64,000 nt of DNA from JAGQPD01 sp020426865 (GCA_041399065.1 JAWKTN010000004.1:930001-994000), one strand, 5' to 3'. Numbered from the stretch's first letter, positions 51,786-60,672 are shown. Notes: generated by a model not told the origin, from the sequence alone. Numbers and translations are program-made.

Positions 51786-53258
51786 ATGAAAGATGCGAAA
51801 ATGCAACAACAAATTGGACGGCAACATTGCGGGCGATTTGCGGCGAGACCACTAAACCGTCGTCAGATGCTGGCACGCTGCGCCAATGGATTCGGTGCGT
51901 TTGCCTTCACGGCACTCCATGCAGACTGGCAGCCAGCCGCGGCAATTACGGCAGGGGAAAACGATGCCTGGTCGCCCAAACCGACACATTTTCCAGCTCG
52001 GGCGCGAAGCGTCATCTTCTTATACATGGATGGTGGACCGTCGCAGGTGGACACGTTTGATCCCAAGCCCGCGCTAGAAAAGTATCATGGGCAGGATCCG
52101 AACAAGTTGATCAAGGTCGAACCGACGCAGTTCAACAATAACGGCCTGGTGATGAAATCGCCGTGGACGTTTTCCAAACACGGTGAATGTGGTACGGACG
52201 TCAGTGAACTTTTCCCGCATGTCGCCAAGCACGTGGACGATCTGTGCGTCGTCCGCTCGATGGTGTCAAAGTTCTCCGAGCACACGAATGCAAATTACTT
52301 CTTGCACACCGGGCATGGCATTGCTGGGCGACCAAGCGTCGGCGCTTGGGTTGGCTACGGGCTGGGGAGTGAGTCCCAGGATTTGCCCGGCTTCGTCGTG
52401 CTCAATGGCGGGCTCATCCCGCCCGGCGGCTACGACAATTTCCATTCGGGATTCTTGCCAGCGGCTTTTCAGGGGTCCATCTTCAAAGCAGGTAAGGTGC
52501 CGGTGGCCAACGTGGTGCCGCAAGAATCTCTCGCATTGCAAAACGGCAAATTGCAGTTGATGCGGCAACTGGACGGGTTCCTCGTCGACGAGCTAGGGGC
52601 GGCAGACGCCATTGAGTCAGCGATCACAAACTACGAGATGGCGGCACAGATGCAATTGGCTATTCCTAACCTGGTGGATTTGTCCGATGAATCGGCCGCG
52701 ACACTGGAAAGTTACGGATTGAATGCCGAGTTCGGCAATACTCGCAGCTTCGGACAACAGTGTTTGATCGCCAGGCGGCTTGTCGAGCGCGGCGTGCGGT
52801 TTATTGAACTGACTTGTCCAGGAGGCAACGGTGATCGATGGGATCAGCATGGCGGGTTGGTCGACGGGCATACGAAAAATGCAAAGACGGTGGATCAACC
52901 GATCGCCGCGCTGTTGACAGACTTGAAGCAGCGTGGGTTGTTCGACGAGACGCTTATTCTTTGGGCGGGCGAATTTGGCCGCACGCCATTCGCACAAGGG
53001 AGTGATGGTCGCGATCACAATCCGACGGCGTTTTCGGTCTGGTTGGCCGGCGGTGGTATTCGTGGCGGGATGGTTTACGGTCAGACTGACGAATTCGGCT
53101 ACCGAGCGATTGAGAATCGAGTGGAGATCCACGACCTACACGCGACGATGTTGCATTGTTTAGGAATGGACCATGAGCGATTGACGTTTCGCTACAGCAG
53201 CCGTGACATGCGTTTGACAGACGTGCACGGCCGTGTGCTCCACGACATCCTTACGTGA
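51786..53258 (+). CDS. DUF1501 protein (locus 2)
   Basis: 490 aa from ATG 51786 (AGAAGGTGG upstream; earlier starts at 51744 and 51759 possible). The N-terminus LNRRQMLARCANGFGAFAFTAL is a Tat-like signal. Signatures: SVIFLYMDGGPSQVDTFDPKPALEKYHGQ, SPWTFSKHGECGTDVSELFPHVA, NANYFLHTGHGIAGRPSVGAWVGYGLGSES, DRWDQHGGLVDGHTKN and LWAGEFGRTPFAQGSDGRDHNP. It follows its DUF1549/DUF1553 partner by 118 bp on the same strand, the standard arrangement, and diverges clearly from the locus 1 copy. Confidence 0.95.
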   Translation: MKDAKMQQQIGRQHCGRFAARPLNRRQMLARCANGFGAFAFTALHADWQPAAAITAGENDAWSPKPTHFPARARSVIFLYMDGGPSQVDTFDPKPALEKYHGQDPNKLIKVEPTQFNNNGLVMKSPWTFSKHGECGTDVSELFPHVAKHVDDLCVVRSMVSKFSEHTNANYFLHTGHGIAGRPSVGAWVGYGLGSESQDLPGFVVLNGGLIPPGGYDNFHSGFLPAAFQGSIFKAGKVPVANVVPQESLALQNGKLQLMRQLDGFLVDELGAADAIESAITNYEMAAQMQLAIPNLVDLSDESAATLESYGLNAEFGNTRSFGQQCLIARRLVERGVRFIELTCPGGNGDRWDQHGGLVDGHTKNAKTVDQPIAALLTDLKQRGLFDETLILWAGEFGRTPFAQGSDGRDHNPTAFSVWLAGGGIRGGMVYGQTDEFGYRAIENRVEIHDLHATMLHCLGMDHERLTFRYSSRDMRLTDVHGRVLHDILT

Positions 53259-53487
53259 GCCAAAGTCCCCGGCGGTCCCAGCCGTGTCCTTGCCTCCCCC
53301 ACTAAGCACGACGCGTGAGCGGCGGACGACCAGGGTGGCCCGTCGTCGTGCTCGTCGCAGCGCTGCTTGTGCTCGGGATCGATGAACGCGTCAGCAACGG
53401 AACCGATGTTGAATGCTGACCGACCGATGACGACCGACCTTCGATCGAAGTGCCACAAGTTGGAGATCGCTCGACGGCCGATTTTCG

Positions 53488-54228
53488 TTATCGCATGGGG
53501 CGTGGAGCGGCGGACGGAGTGGATGCCGTAATCGCTGCTATCGCACCGAAATGATCGATGATAATGCCGCGATCGGCGAAGTGACATGCGAGTGCCGCTT
53601 CCGTGCTGGCCATCAACTCCGACTGCCGTTGCTCCAGCTCGAGTCCCGTATAGCGCAGCGACTGTTCCGTAAGGTATGTTTCGACAAACGTTGCGACTTC
53701 GTTTTGCAAGACCTGTTCAAGGGTATTGCTGGGATAGTGGCGGAGATAGCCAGCCGCCGATGCGTCCGTGATCCGCACCGTGCCGGCCAGCGACATAACA
53801 AAAGCCTGTCGATCCTGGGACTCGACCACCAGCGATGGGCGGCGGAATAGGCTTTTGCTGTCCCGGTTTTTGGGATCGACTTTGCTCGCGTCGGTTTCCG
53901 AGTGCCATCGAAGCGTGACAGGAGTGCGGTCAATTGTGATAATGGCAACCGTCGGCTTCCAGTAGCCCTGCTTGGGCAACCATCCGGTTGATACCCATCG
54001 GTGAGGAATCTCGACGCGCCGAGTATCAACACCTAGGGTGTCCGCGCCGGCCACACTTGTGATCTGAATGTGCTCGCCTTTCCGGCTTTCCAACGATACG
54101 AGAAACGCAATCTGATGTGGTTCAATGGTGACGAACTCCTGGGGTTCATGAGGACGGACGGACATTCCCAACGCTACCGACATCACGACGATTGCGCATA
54201 CGATCGCCACCTGGTTTTTCAATGCCAT
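53488..54228 (-). CDS. SPFH/band-7-like exported or membrane-anchored protein
   Basis: 246 aa. An N-terminal anchor (NQVAIVCAIVVMSVALGMSV) is followed by a region resembling SPFH/prohibitin domains: VDTRRVEIPHRWVSTGWLP, QAFVMSLAGTVRITDASAAGYLRHYPSNTLEQVLQNEVATFVETYLTEQSLRYT, then ALACHFADRGIIIDHFGAI. The protein stops soon after, without the long coiled coil of typical members, so it is a short or truncated form. A 102-aa membrane protein is encoded 60 bp upstream on the same strand. Assignment is by pattern only. Confidence 0.55.
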   Translation of the reverse strand: MALKNQVAIVCAIVVMSVALGMSVRPHEPQEFVTIEPHQIAFLVSLESRKGEHIQITSVAGADTLGVDTRRVEIPHRWVSTGWLPKQGYWKPTVAIITIDRTPVTLRWHSETDASKVDPKNRDSKSLFRRPSLVVESQDRQAFVMSLAGTVRITDASAAGYLRHYPSNTLEQVLQNEVATFVETYLTEQSLRYTGLELEQRQSELMASTEAALACHFADRGIIIDHFGAIAAITASTPSAAPRPMR

Positions 54229-54288
54229 TCCCCCCCAATGCTAGAGACACCGAAACAACAGCTGAATAATCAACCGGCAGGTTCGGGA

Positions 54289-54597
54289 CTACCGAATCGC
54301 GTTCCAAATCCGCTCCAGTCGACGCTCGTACCCCGGCAGAAACAATGTCGCTGCCGCGCCGAATACGGTGCCGACCAAGATGCACGGCATAAGCGGGTGG
54401 ATGAACTGCCACCAATCGAAGGCCGCGCCTGCCGTGCGATATTGGCTGAGCGCAAGATGCGCGTGATGCTCCGCCCAAAATGTCGCTTCCAGATAGCGGT
54501 CCAACACAAACACCCCTGCCACCGTTGCTAGAAAAATCCCCAACCGCACGCCAACCTGTTCCCCGCCGTCCCGCGTCTCGGCAGAAAGAGTCTTCAT
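54289..54597 (-). CDS. Small membrane protein of unknown function
   Basis: 102 aa from ATG 54597 (GGGAAAG upstream). Two hydrophobic segments: VRLGIFLATVAGVFVLDRYLEATF (about 17-40) and FIHPLMPCILVGTVFGAAATLFLPG (about 64-88), with a His-rich loop (WAEHHAHLALSQY) between. It ends GYERRLERIWNAIR. No family recognised. It precedes the SPFH-like gene by 60 bp, and the two likely form a unit. Confidence 0.55.
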   Translation of the reverse strand: MKTLSAETRDGGEQVGVRLGIFLATVAGVFVLDRYLEATFWAEHHAHLALSQYRTAGAAFDWWQFIHPLMPCILVGTVFGAAATLFLPGYERRLERIWNAIR

Positions 54598-54910
54598 CGA
54601 CTTAGCTTTCCCACTCGCTGCTTCCCCCCGGTATTTCGATCCATCGCCTGGCGGCGACTGCTTGCGCCTGGCAACCACCTGCGAGTGTCTTCGGTGGCCG
54701 CCAGCGGCAAGTTGTTGGAATCTTGTTGCCTTAGTAGAGGCAACCGGGATGCCAATTCGCAATTTATTCGTTTACCCCTCGATTTTCCCCGAGATTTGTA
54801 GCATATCCGACGAAGCCCTTCCGGCGTGCTCGTCGCGGACATGGTAGATTTCACCAGATTATGGTTAAATTGGCCAACCGGGGTCAATTTGGTGGGGCGA
54901 GGGATCAACG
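54598..54910. other. Divergent intergenic region upstream of the sigma-54-type activator
   Basis: 313 bp between the two divergent starts. Apart from the inverted repeat at 54867-54890 I see nothing definite; no TGGCAC-N5-TTGC (-24/-12) element was found by eye. Open frames on the minus strand here are Arg/Ser-rich and not convincing. Confidence 0.4.
54867..54890. promoter_or_regulatory. Inverted repeat just before the activator gene, possible autoregulatory operator
   Basis: AAATTGGCC (54867-54875) and GGTCAATTT (54882-54890) match in eight of nine positions around a six-base spacer, ending 20 bp before the ATG of the activator. Confidence 0.4.
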
Positions 54911-56317
54911 ATGTTAGAAGCGGTCATCATTTTGGATCCGCCGGATCATTCGGTGGAGGATTTGCGGAGTGTATTTGAGCGGTTGGTGGACGACCGGTGT
55001 CGGGTGCAGTTGGTGTATCGTGCGGCGGATGTTCAGCGCGAGGTCGTTGAGGGTGGGGCACATTGTCTGGTGATTATCCATGCGGACCGAGGCGATGGGC
55101 GGATCGGTGGTTTGGAAATCATCCGGGAGATGCGGCGAGCGAAGGCGGACCTACCGCTGATTGCGGTAGCGGACGAAGGGAGCGTGGACGCGGTGGCTGA
55201 CGCGATCGCGGCCGGTGCCAACGATTTTCTGGTACGCGGGCCGCAATTATCTGATCGCGTGAATATTTTGTTGGGCAAAATGCGCGGGCTGTTTCGGTTG
55301 TTGCAGCGATCGGAGCGGCTGAGCGACCAGAACGCGCAATTACGGCGAGCGATGCAGGCGCGGTTTCGGATTGAAGGGGAGTCGCCGCAAGTCCACGCGT
55401 TGTTGGACCGTATTCGTCGAGTGGCGAAGATCCCGCGACCGTTGCTGATTGTGGGCGAACGCGGGACGGGCAAGGAGTTGGTAGCACGGGCGATCCACGC
55501 ATGCAGCAGCGACACGGTGCGTCCGATTGTAACAGTAAACTGTGCGGCGTTTTCGGATGCGTTACTGGAAAGCGAATTATTCGGACACGAGAAGGGGGCG
55601 TTTACTGGCGCCGACGAATTACGGGAGGGCAAGTTCAGCCAGGCCAATGGCGGCAGTCTGTTTCTCGATGAGATTGCGCACATGTCGTTGCCATTCCAGC
55701 AGAAGATACTGCGAGTCGTTGAGTACCGGACTTACAACCGGGTTGGAGGGCATCAAGAGCTGACAACGACGGCGCGGATCATTGCCGCGACCAACGTCGA
55801 TTTGCAGCAGCGCATCAAGAGCGGCACGTTCTTGGGGGACTTGTACGATCGGCTGGCATTTGAGGTGATTGAGGTGCCGCCGTTACGCGAGCGAGTGGGG
55901 GACATTGAGGTCTTGGCGAAACATTTTCTTGATCAGTTTGCGCTGGAGGTGCCGGGTTTTGCCGGCAAGTGTCTGGCGGAATCGGCATTGGACGTGTTAC
56001 GGCGATATCATTTTCCGGGGAATATCCGCGAGCTGAAGAACATCATTGAGCGGGCGGTTTGTCGCGATACGACGAACGAGATTACGCCGGAGGATATTGG
56101 GATGTTAGCTGCCGAGCAGTTGGAGTTGACGACGGGGACCTTTCAAGACCGCGTCGACGCTTTTCGACGTCGTATCTTATCGGATGCCCTGAAAGAGGCT
56201 GGTGGCAACCAAGCTCAAGCAGCTCGGTTGTTGGGGTTGACGTACGATCAATTTCGCTACAACTGCCGCAAGTTTCCTGAGGTATTGGGGACGGAGGTTC
56301 GGGAAAAGACGCACTAA
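54911..56317 (+). CDS. Sigma-54-dependent transcriptional activator with atypical receiver
   Basis: 468 aa. The N-terminal 125 residues have a receiver-like fold, but the phospho-acceptor region reads CLVIIHADRGDGRIGGLEII and the conserved Lys segment reads DFLVRG, with Arg in place of Lys. The AAA+ domain (about 155-390) is complete: Walker A GERGTGKE, the sigma-54 contact loop ESELFGHEKGAFTGAD, Walker B GGSLFLDEIAHM, the sensor region RIIAATNVDLQ and arginine-finger region LYDRLAFEVIEVPPLRER. The C-terminal Fis-type helix-turn-helix is GGNQAQAARLLGLTYDQFRYNCRKF. It should remodel RNA polymerase-sigma54 at promoters with -24/-12 elements. No cognate histidine kinase is adjacent. Confidence 0.93.
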   Translation: MLEAVIILDPPDHSVEDLRSVFERLVDDRCRVQLVYRAADVQREVVEGGAHCLVIIHADRGDGRIGGLEIIREMRRAKADLPLIAVADEGSVDAVADAIAAGANDFLVRGPQLSDRVNILLGKMRGLFRLLQRSERLSDQNAQLRRAMQARFRIEGESPQVHALLDRIRRVAKIPRPLLIVGERGTGKELVARAIHACSSDTVRPIVTVNCAAFSDALLESELFGHEKGAFTGADELREGKFSQANGGSLFLDEIAHMSLPFQQKILRVVEYRTYNRVGGHQELTTTARIIAATNVDLQQRIKSGTFLGDLYDRLAFEVIEVPPLRERVGDIEVLAKHFLDQFALEVPGFAGKCLAESALDVLRRYHFPGNIRELKNIIERAVCRDTTNEITPEDIGMLAAEQLELTTGTFQDRVDAFRRRILSDALKEAGGNQAQAARLLGLTYDQFRYNCRKFPEVLGTEVREKTH

Positions 56318-56337
56318 TGGGCCAAGTCGGGGCCCGG

Positions 56338-56556
56338 TCATGGCGCGTGATGTTGTTCGATGTAGGCTCGGGCGCGATCGTAATCGATGGTCCGCACGAC
56401 GATCTTGATTTCTTGCGAGATCAATCCGGTGAGGCCAGCCTGACCTTCACCGTCGATTTCACATTTGATACCTTCGGCGTGCAACGCGGCCCGGACAACT
56501 TCCGCCACGTTTGCGTCGTTTGTGGAAAAAACTTCAATCAGCTCGTTTTCGTCCAT
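56338..56556 (-). CDS. DUF2007 small protein
   Basis: 72 aa: MDENELIEVFSTNDANVAEVVRAALHAEG, then IKCEIDGEGQAG and IKIVVRTIDYDRARAYIEQH. This matches the DUF2007 'putative signal transducing' family, a GlnB-like small fold usually 65-80 aa. It is convergent with the sigma-54 activator, 20 bp apart. Cytosolic, function unknown. Confidence 0.85.
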   Translation of the reverse strand: MDENELIEVFSTNDANVAEVVRAALHAEGIKCEIDGEGQAGLTGLISQEIKIVVRTIDYDRARAYIEQHHAP

Positions 56557-56686
56557 TTGTTCCGCCTAATGTGCATGCGTCCGTGTTACGAAGGGAAGCC
56601 AAGGGTCAAAGGATACGGGCAGCGGCGCGAGCCAATGGGTTGCGCCGCCGCTTCGTGTTGGCCGATGTGCCAGTTAGCAATGGTGA

Positions 56687-57286
56687 TTACGACGCCCCGG
56701 AGTATTCGCTGCGGAAGAACTCGCGACTCGATTCGGGCGTCGGTTTGATCGTGGCCGAACCTTGCTTCCAATTCGCCGGGCAGACTTCGCCGTTGGCTTC
56801 GAAGTATTGCAACGCTTCGACCATCCGCAAGGTCTCCTCGACGCTGCGTCCGAGCGGCAAATCGTTGACAACCTGATGGCGCACAACTCCCGTCTTGTCG
56901 ATCAGGAACAGGCCCCGCAGGGCAATACCGGCGTCAAGCAACACGTCGTAGTCCTTGGCGATCTGCTTGTTCAGGTCGGCCACCAACGGATACCGGATGT
57001 CCCCCAAGCCCCCTTCCGTCCGCTTCGTATTACGCCATGCCAGATGGCTGTAGTGACTGTCTACTGACACACCAAGGACCTGCACGCCGAGTTTCTCAAA
57101 CTCTGCGGCCCGATCGGAAAACGCAATGATTTCCGTTGGGCAAACGAACGTGAAGTCCAACGGATAAAAGAACAGCACGACATACTTACCGCGGTAGTCC
57201 GACAACTTTACGTTCTTGAAACTTCCATCCGGCATCACAGCTTGCGCTTCGAAATCCGGAGCTTCTTTTTGAACCAGTACGCTCAT
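56687..57286 (-). CDS. 2-Cys peroxiredoxin (AhpC/Prx1 type)
   Basis: 199 aa from ATG 57286 with GGGGGAG upstream. Peroxidatic cysteine motif: FYPLDFTFVCPTEIIAFSDR. Resolving cysteine: GEVCPANWKQG. Also present are VDSHYSHLAW and the conserved DYDVL...ALRGLFLIDKTGVVRH. The enzyme reduces H2O2 and organic peroxides using thioredoxin or AhpF-type donors. Length and both cysteines indicate a complete typical 2-Cys Prx. The AhpC or Prx1 subgroup cannot be settled here. Confidence 0.96.
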   Translation of the reverse strand: MSVLVQKEAPDFEAQAVMPDGSFKNVKLSDYRGKYVVLFFYPLDFTFVCPTEIIAFSDRAAEFEKLGVQVLGVSVDSHYSHLAWRNTKRTEGGLGDIRYPLVADLNKQIAKDYDVLLDAGIALRGLFLIDKTGVVRHQVVNDLPLGRSVEETLRMVEALQYFEANGEVCPANWKQGSATIKPTPESSREFFRSEYSGAS

Positions 57287-57385
57287 ATCAGTGGACTCCC
57301 CCCAAAAAGGCCAACGAAATCGTCCAGTCATTACCTTCCACGATGGTACCCTTCTTTATAATGTTCCAAGCGCATCGGACAAGGC

Positions 57386-58054
57386 CTAATTGGCACGAGT
57401 GGGTGGCGCCGATGGCATGTCGGAAGCGGAGGGGAATGTGCCGCGGGCCAGGAATCTTTCGGTTGTTTCCAACGTGGCCCGTCGCCATGGCAGTACGCCG
57501 TGCGGGCCGCCGATGCTTGTGTACTGCACCGTCATCGGACCGCTGTCCCTGGGCCAACGTGTACTGGACAAAGGTACCACCCAATCCATCCGAGCCGTAA
57601 CGACGCCGACCTCGATGTTCGTCGGGTACGCCAACCGATTGACATAACTATCCTGCCGGTCTGACAAGTCATGTAACGCCGGACAGAACCACCCCAGAAA
57701 GTATGACAAAAACGTGGCTACAGGCGATCCGTTGTTGGGTGGCGTCAGCAGCACGAACCGCCGGACCAACCCTGGTGGTAGTTGCAGGATTGCCCGCCGA
57801 GCCACAATCGTTCCCATGCTGTGCCCCACGATGTCCACACAACCCGCCCGCTCAACCTGCTCGTCAGCTAATATAACGCGGACCAGGCCCGCCACATGCA
57901 CTTCGACTCCCTGGCGAATGCTGGGGTATCCCCAGTTCCGTACCACCCATCCCCGCCGCCGCAAGTGTTGGCACAATCGCCACATCACCAGCCGATTCGC
58001 GGCCAGTCCATGCAATAGGTAAACAGGTGGTTGACGGTTCACGATCAATGACAT
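57386..58054 (-). CDS. Alpha/beta-hydrolase, lipase/esterase-like
   Basis: 222 aa. The oxyanion motif VYLLHGLAANR is near the N-terminus, the nucleophile elbow is DIVGHSMGTIVARRA, and a candidate catalytic histidine lies in SIGGPHGVLPW. The fold resembles triacylglycerol lipase/PGAP1-like hydrolases. No signal peptide, so probably cytosolic. It lies 100 bp upstream of the peroxiredoxin start on the same strand. Substrate unknown. Confidence 0.85.
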   Translation of the reverse strand: MSLIVNRQPPVYLLHGLAANRLVMWRLCQHLRRRGWVVRNWGYPSIRQGVEVHVAGLVRVILADEQVERAGCVDIVGHSMGTIVARRAILQLPPGLVRRFVLLTPPNNGSPVATFLSYFLGWFCPALHDLSDRQDSYVNRLAYPTNIEVGVVTARMDWVVPLSSTRWPRDSGPMTVQYTSIGGPHGVLPWRRATLETTERFLARGTFPSASDMPSAPPTRAN

Positions 58055-58265
58055 CCGTTCGAGAGATTGGCCGGCGAAATCCTCTCCCTATTGTATCGCC
58101 CGACATGCCTCCCACGAAGCCATGTGCCCGGACCACCCGCCCATCAATCCAACTTGTCACCTGGCGTCGACGCGGCACCTTCGCGTGATCACTCCGCAAG
58201 TTTCTTGTTGGCGAGATTCCTCGCCGTCGATTACGCTAAACGGATACGATGAAACAGGTGTGAAA

Positions 58266-59588
58266 ATGCCACCCGCTATTGCAGCTTTTATGCGACGATT
58301 CCTCCTTGCTTCGCTGATGACGTGTGGCTTGGTCCCCGGTGCCTTCTCACAATCTATCGTACCCCGCAATCTGCTACCCATCGACTCGGGGACCTTTGTC
58401 GGCGTTTCGGAATTGAGCGGCATTGCGTTTGGCGGGCCGGTCGTAGCGGATGCCTTTCGGTTTTGGGCAGTGCAGGATAGTGGGGGACAAGCGGTGGCGA
58501 TTGACGTGACATTCGGCGCCGACGGTACGCTGCTTTCGGCGAAAGTCAATCAATCCGTGTCGTTGCCTCCCGCTTGGGACGGTGAAGCAATCACATTCCT
58601 GGGACCCGACCGAAGTCGATTGTTGGTAAGTGATGAGACATCGCCGCAGTTGATGGAGGTCGATGTCGGGGTAGGTTTTACCGGCAAGTCCGTCCCGCTC
58701 CCCGCCATTTATTCGAACATTCGCCATAATCGAGGCATCGAGTCGCTTAGTCGCGCGCCCGGCGGACACAGTATCTGGACAGCCAACGAAGAAGCTTTGG
58801 TTGGTGATGGCGACTTGGCCACCGACGCCACCGGCACGATCGTCCGATTGCAGCAGTTCGACGACCTTGGCGATTCATTGATCGCACAAGAACAATATGC
58901 CTACCCTGTCGACCCGATCCATGCGTCGCAAGGTGATAATGATGCGACGCGAAGCGGCCTCGTCGACCTGGTTGCCTTTGATTCTGGGCTCCTTGCGCTG
59001 GAACGCTCCTTGGCTTCGTCGCTTATTCCCCCTCCGTACGAAAGCCGGGTGTATCTTCTCGATTTCGCCAACGCCACCAACGTTGCAACTTCGGAGTATG
59101 CGTCTGGCCTGATAGGAACGACGTACACACCAGTTGCCAAAATCCTGTTGTGGTCTGGGCCCGCCGGAGGTGGACTTGGACAGAATCTAGAAGGCCTAGC
59201 ACTCGGGCCGCAACTGCCCAACGGCAATTCGGTCCTGCTAGGGATTGTTGACAATGGCGATCCGCTCAGCAGCAATTCGTTGATTGCATTTGAGTTGTCC
59301 GGCGTTTCTCCACGGTGCGGCGACTACAACTGCAATGGGGCCGTCGATGCCGCGGACTACACGGTTTGGAAGGACCATTTCGGTTCGCAGGATTTTCTGG
59401 CCGCCGACGGAAACGGAAACCGAATCGTCGACGCCGCGGACTACACCGTCTGGAAGGACGGCTTCGGGGACCACCTCCGTTCTCCGCTCCAACCACTGTA
59501 CGTACCCGAATCACGCGGCCCGGCTGGGCTAGCATTCGCCGCACCCCTCTTCTGGGTGGCTTGCAGAAAAATGGCGGGTCGGCACTGA
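58266..59588 (+). CDS. Exported phytase-like/beta-propeller protein with dockerin-like repeats and degenerate sorting tail
   Basis: 440 aa from ATG 58266. Signal peptide FLLASLMTCGLVPGAFS. The main domain (LSGIAFGGPVVADAFRFWAVQDSG, WDGEAITFLGPDRSRLLVSDE, NRGIESLSRAPGGHSIWTANEEAL, LGQNLEGLALGPQL) resembles esterase-like-phytase-type propellers. The dockerin cassette follows (GDYNCNGAVDAADYTVWKDHFG, GNRIVDAADYTVWKDGFGD). The end reads YVPESRGPAGLAFAAPLFWVACRKMAGRH: VPES replaces VPEP, the helix is short and the Arg cluster is weak, so sorting by exosortase is doubtful. The next gene encodes an intact cassette. Confidence 0.75.
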   Translation: MPPAIAAFMRRFLLASLMTCGLVPGAFSQSIVPRNLLPIDSGTFVGVSELSGIAFGGPVVADAFRFWAVQDSGGQAVAIDVTFGADGTLLSAKVNQSVSLPPAWDGEAITFLGPDRSRLLVSDETSPQLMEVDVGVGFTGKSVPLPAIYSNIRHNRGIESLSRAPGGHSIWTANEEALVGDGDLATDATGTIVRLQQFDDLGDSLIAQEQYAYPVDPIHASQGDNDATRSGLVDLVAFDSGLLALERSLASSLIPPPYESRVYLLDFANATNVATSEYASGLIGTTYTPVAKILLWSGPAGGGLGQNLEGLALGPQLPNGNSVLLGIVDNGDPLSSNSLIAFELSGVSPRCGDYNCNGAVDAADYTVWKDHFGSQDFLAADGNGNRIVDAADYTVWKDGFGDHLRSPLQPLYVPESRGPAGLAFAAPLFWVACRKMAGRH

Positions 59589-59682
59589 AATATCGACTCA
59601 ATCCTGAGACATTTCTCGCGGACCGGTTATAATCATGGTTCCGGATGGTACGGAAAGTTGGGGATTGGGGGGACTTACGAAG

Positions 59683-60672
59683 ATGACGAGGCAATCAATG
59701 GCATTAGAACGCGCGGTGAAATGGTGCACTTGCCTGGCGGCGATCGTATTGGGGTGTGCGTGTCCGGCAGTTGGGCAATCCGTGGACTTAGGGCTGGACT
59801 TATATTATTCGAATCCGGCGGATACGGCCTCCAGTGGCACATGGCAATTGGTGGCAAAGAGTTCCAGTCGGGGGATTGCTGGACTTGATGTGCGACTGAC
59901 GGGGATAGATCCGACGGTACAATTCGACGCGCCGACGGGTACAGCGCCGGGCATCGCGAGCGTTGGCTTTCAGCAGTCGTTCAATGGAGCGACACCGGAT
60001 TGGTTGATCGATCGCGCGGATCACATGGAGTTGATCTTTGGACAGATTCCTGTCCAGGCCCCGGGCAGTCAAGGGCTTTTTTATGACGTTGGCGTACCTG
60101 GGGGCGCGACCCAACCTGGAGAGAACGGGACGCCCGTCATTTCGGGACTATCTGGCGTCAACTTGCCTTGGGGATTCGATGACGTGTTGGGAGACGCAGC
60201 TGACGGAAATAATGCCAACAACAATGGCATTTTTCAGGGGGGAGTCTTGTTGGCATCCGGCACGTTTGCTGCAAATTCCAACCCCGGCTTTCTAGCCAGT
60301 CTGTCGGCGGCCGCGAATGTTTTTACCGCCGTTGGCACGACGACATCGGCACCCTTGGGATCGATCATCGAAGCGACAACGACGGTACAAGTCCGGGACA
60401 ACGCGGTCGCGGGAGTCCCTGGCGACTACAACGGTAACGGAACCGTGGACGCGGCGGACTACACCGTTTGGAAAGACAATTTCGGCTCAACGACGCAACT
60501 GGCCGCTGACGGCAACGGCAATGGCACGATCGACGCGGCGGACTACACTGTTTGGAAAGACAACTTCGGCAACTCGGGTGGCGCTGCCGCGATTGCCAGC
60601 GTCCCGGAACCGACCGTGGCATTGATGATCTGGTTGGCACTACCGCTTTTGGCCTGGCGTCGACGAAGCTGA
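59683..60672 (+). CDS. PEP-CTERM protein with dockerin-like repeats
   Basis: 329 aa from ATG 59683 (59698 also possible). Signal peptide KWCTCLAAIVLGCACPAVGQ. A beta-rich body (LDLYYSNPADTASSGTWQLVAKSS..., ASVGFQQSFNGATPDWLIDRADHMELIFG) is followed by GDYNGNGTVDAADYTVWKDNFG, a second copy (GNGTIDAADYTVWKDNFGN) and the sorting tail VPEPTVALMIWLALPLLAWRRRS. The body resembles cohesin-like or beta-sandwich exported domains but I cannot fix the family. The two cassette repeats are almost identical at DNA level to those at 14030-14180 and 31160-31310. Confidence 0.8.
   Translation: MTRQSMALERAVKWCTCLAAIVLGCACPAVGQSVDLGLDLYYSNPADTASSGTWQLVAKSSSRGIAGLDVRLTGIDPTVQFDAPTGTAPGIASVGFQQSFNGATPDWLIDRADHMELIFGQIPVQAPGSQGLFYDVGVPGGATQPGENGTPVISGLSGVNLPWGFDDVLGDAADGNNANNNGIFQGGVLLASGTFAANSNPGFLASLSAAANVFTAVGTTTSAPLGSIIEATTTVQVRDNAVAGVPGDYNGNGTVDAADYTVWKDNFGSTTQLAADGNGNGTIDAADYTVWKDNFGNSGGAAAIASVPEPTVALMIWLALPLLAWRRRS

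Noticed and set aside
53192..53587. 131-codon minus-strand frame downstream of the SPFH-like gene, considered as a frameshifted continuation.
   Set aside because: The translation shows no SPFH or coiled-coil character and overlaps the end of the DUF1501 gene.
54598..54910. Search for a sigma-54 (-24/-12) promoter near the activator and elsewhere in the gaps.
   Set aside because: Several TGGCAC strings exist, but none has TTGC at the required spacing.
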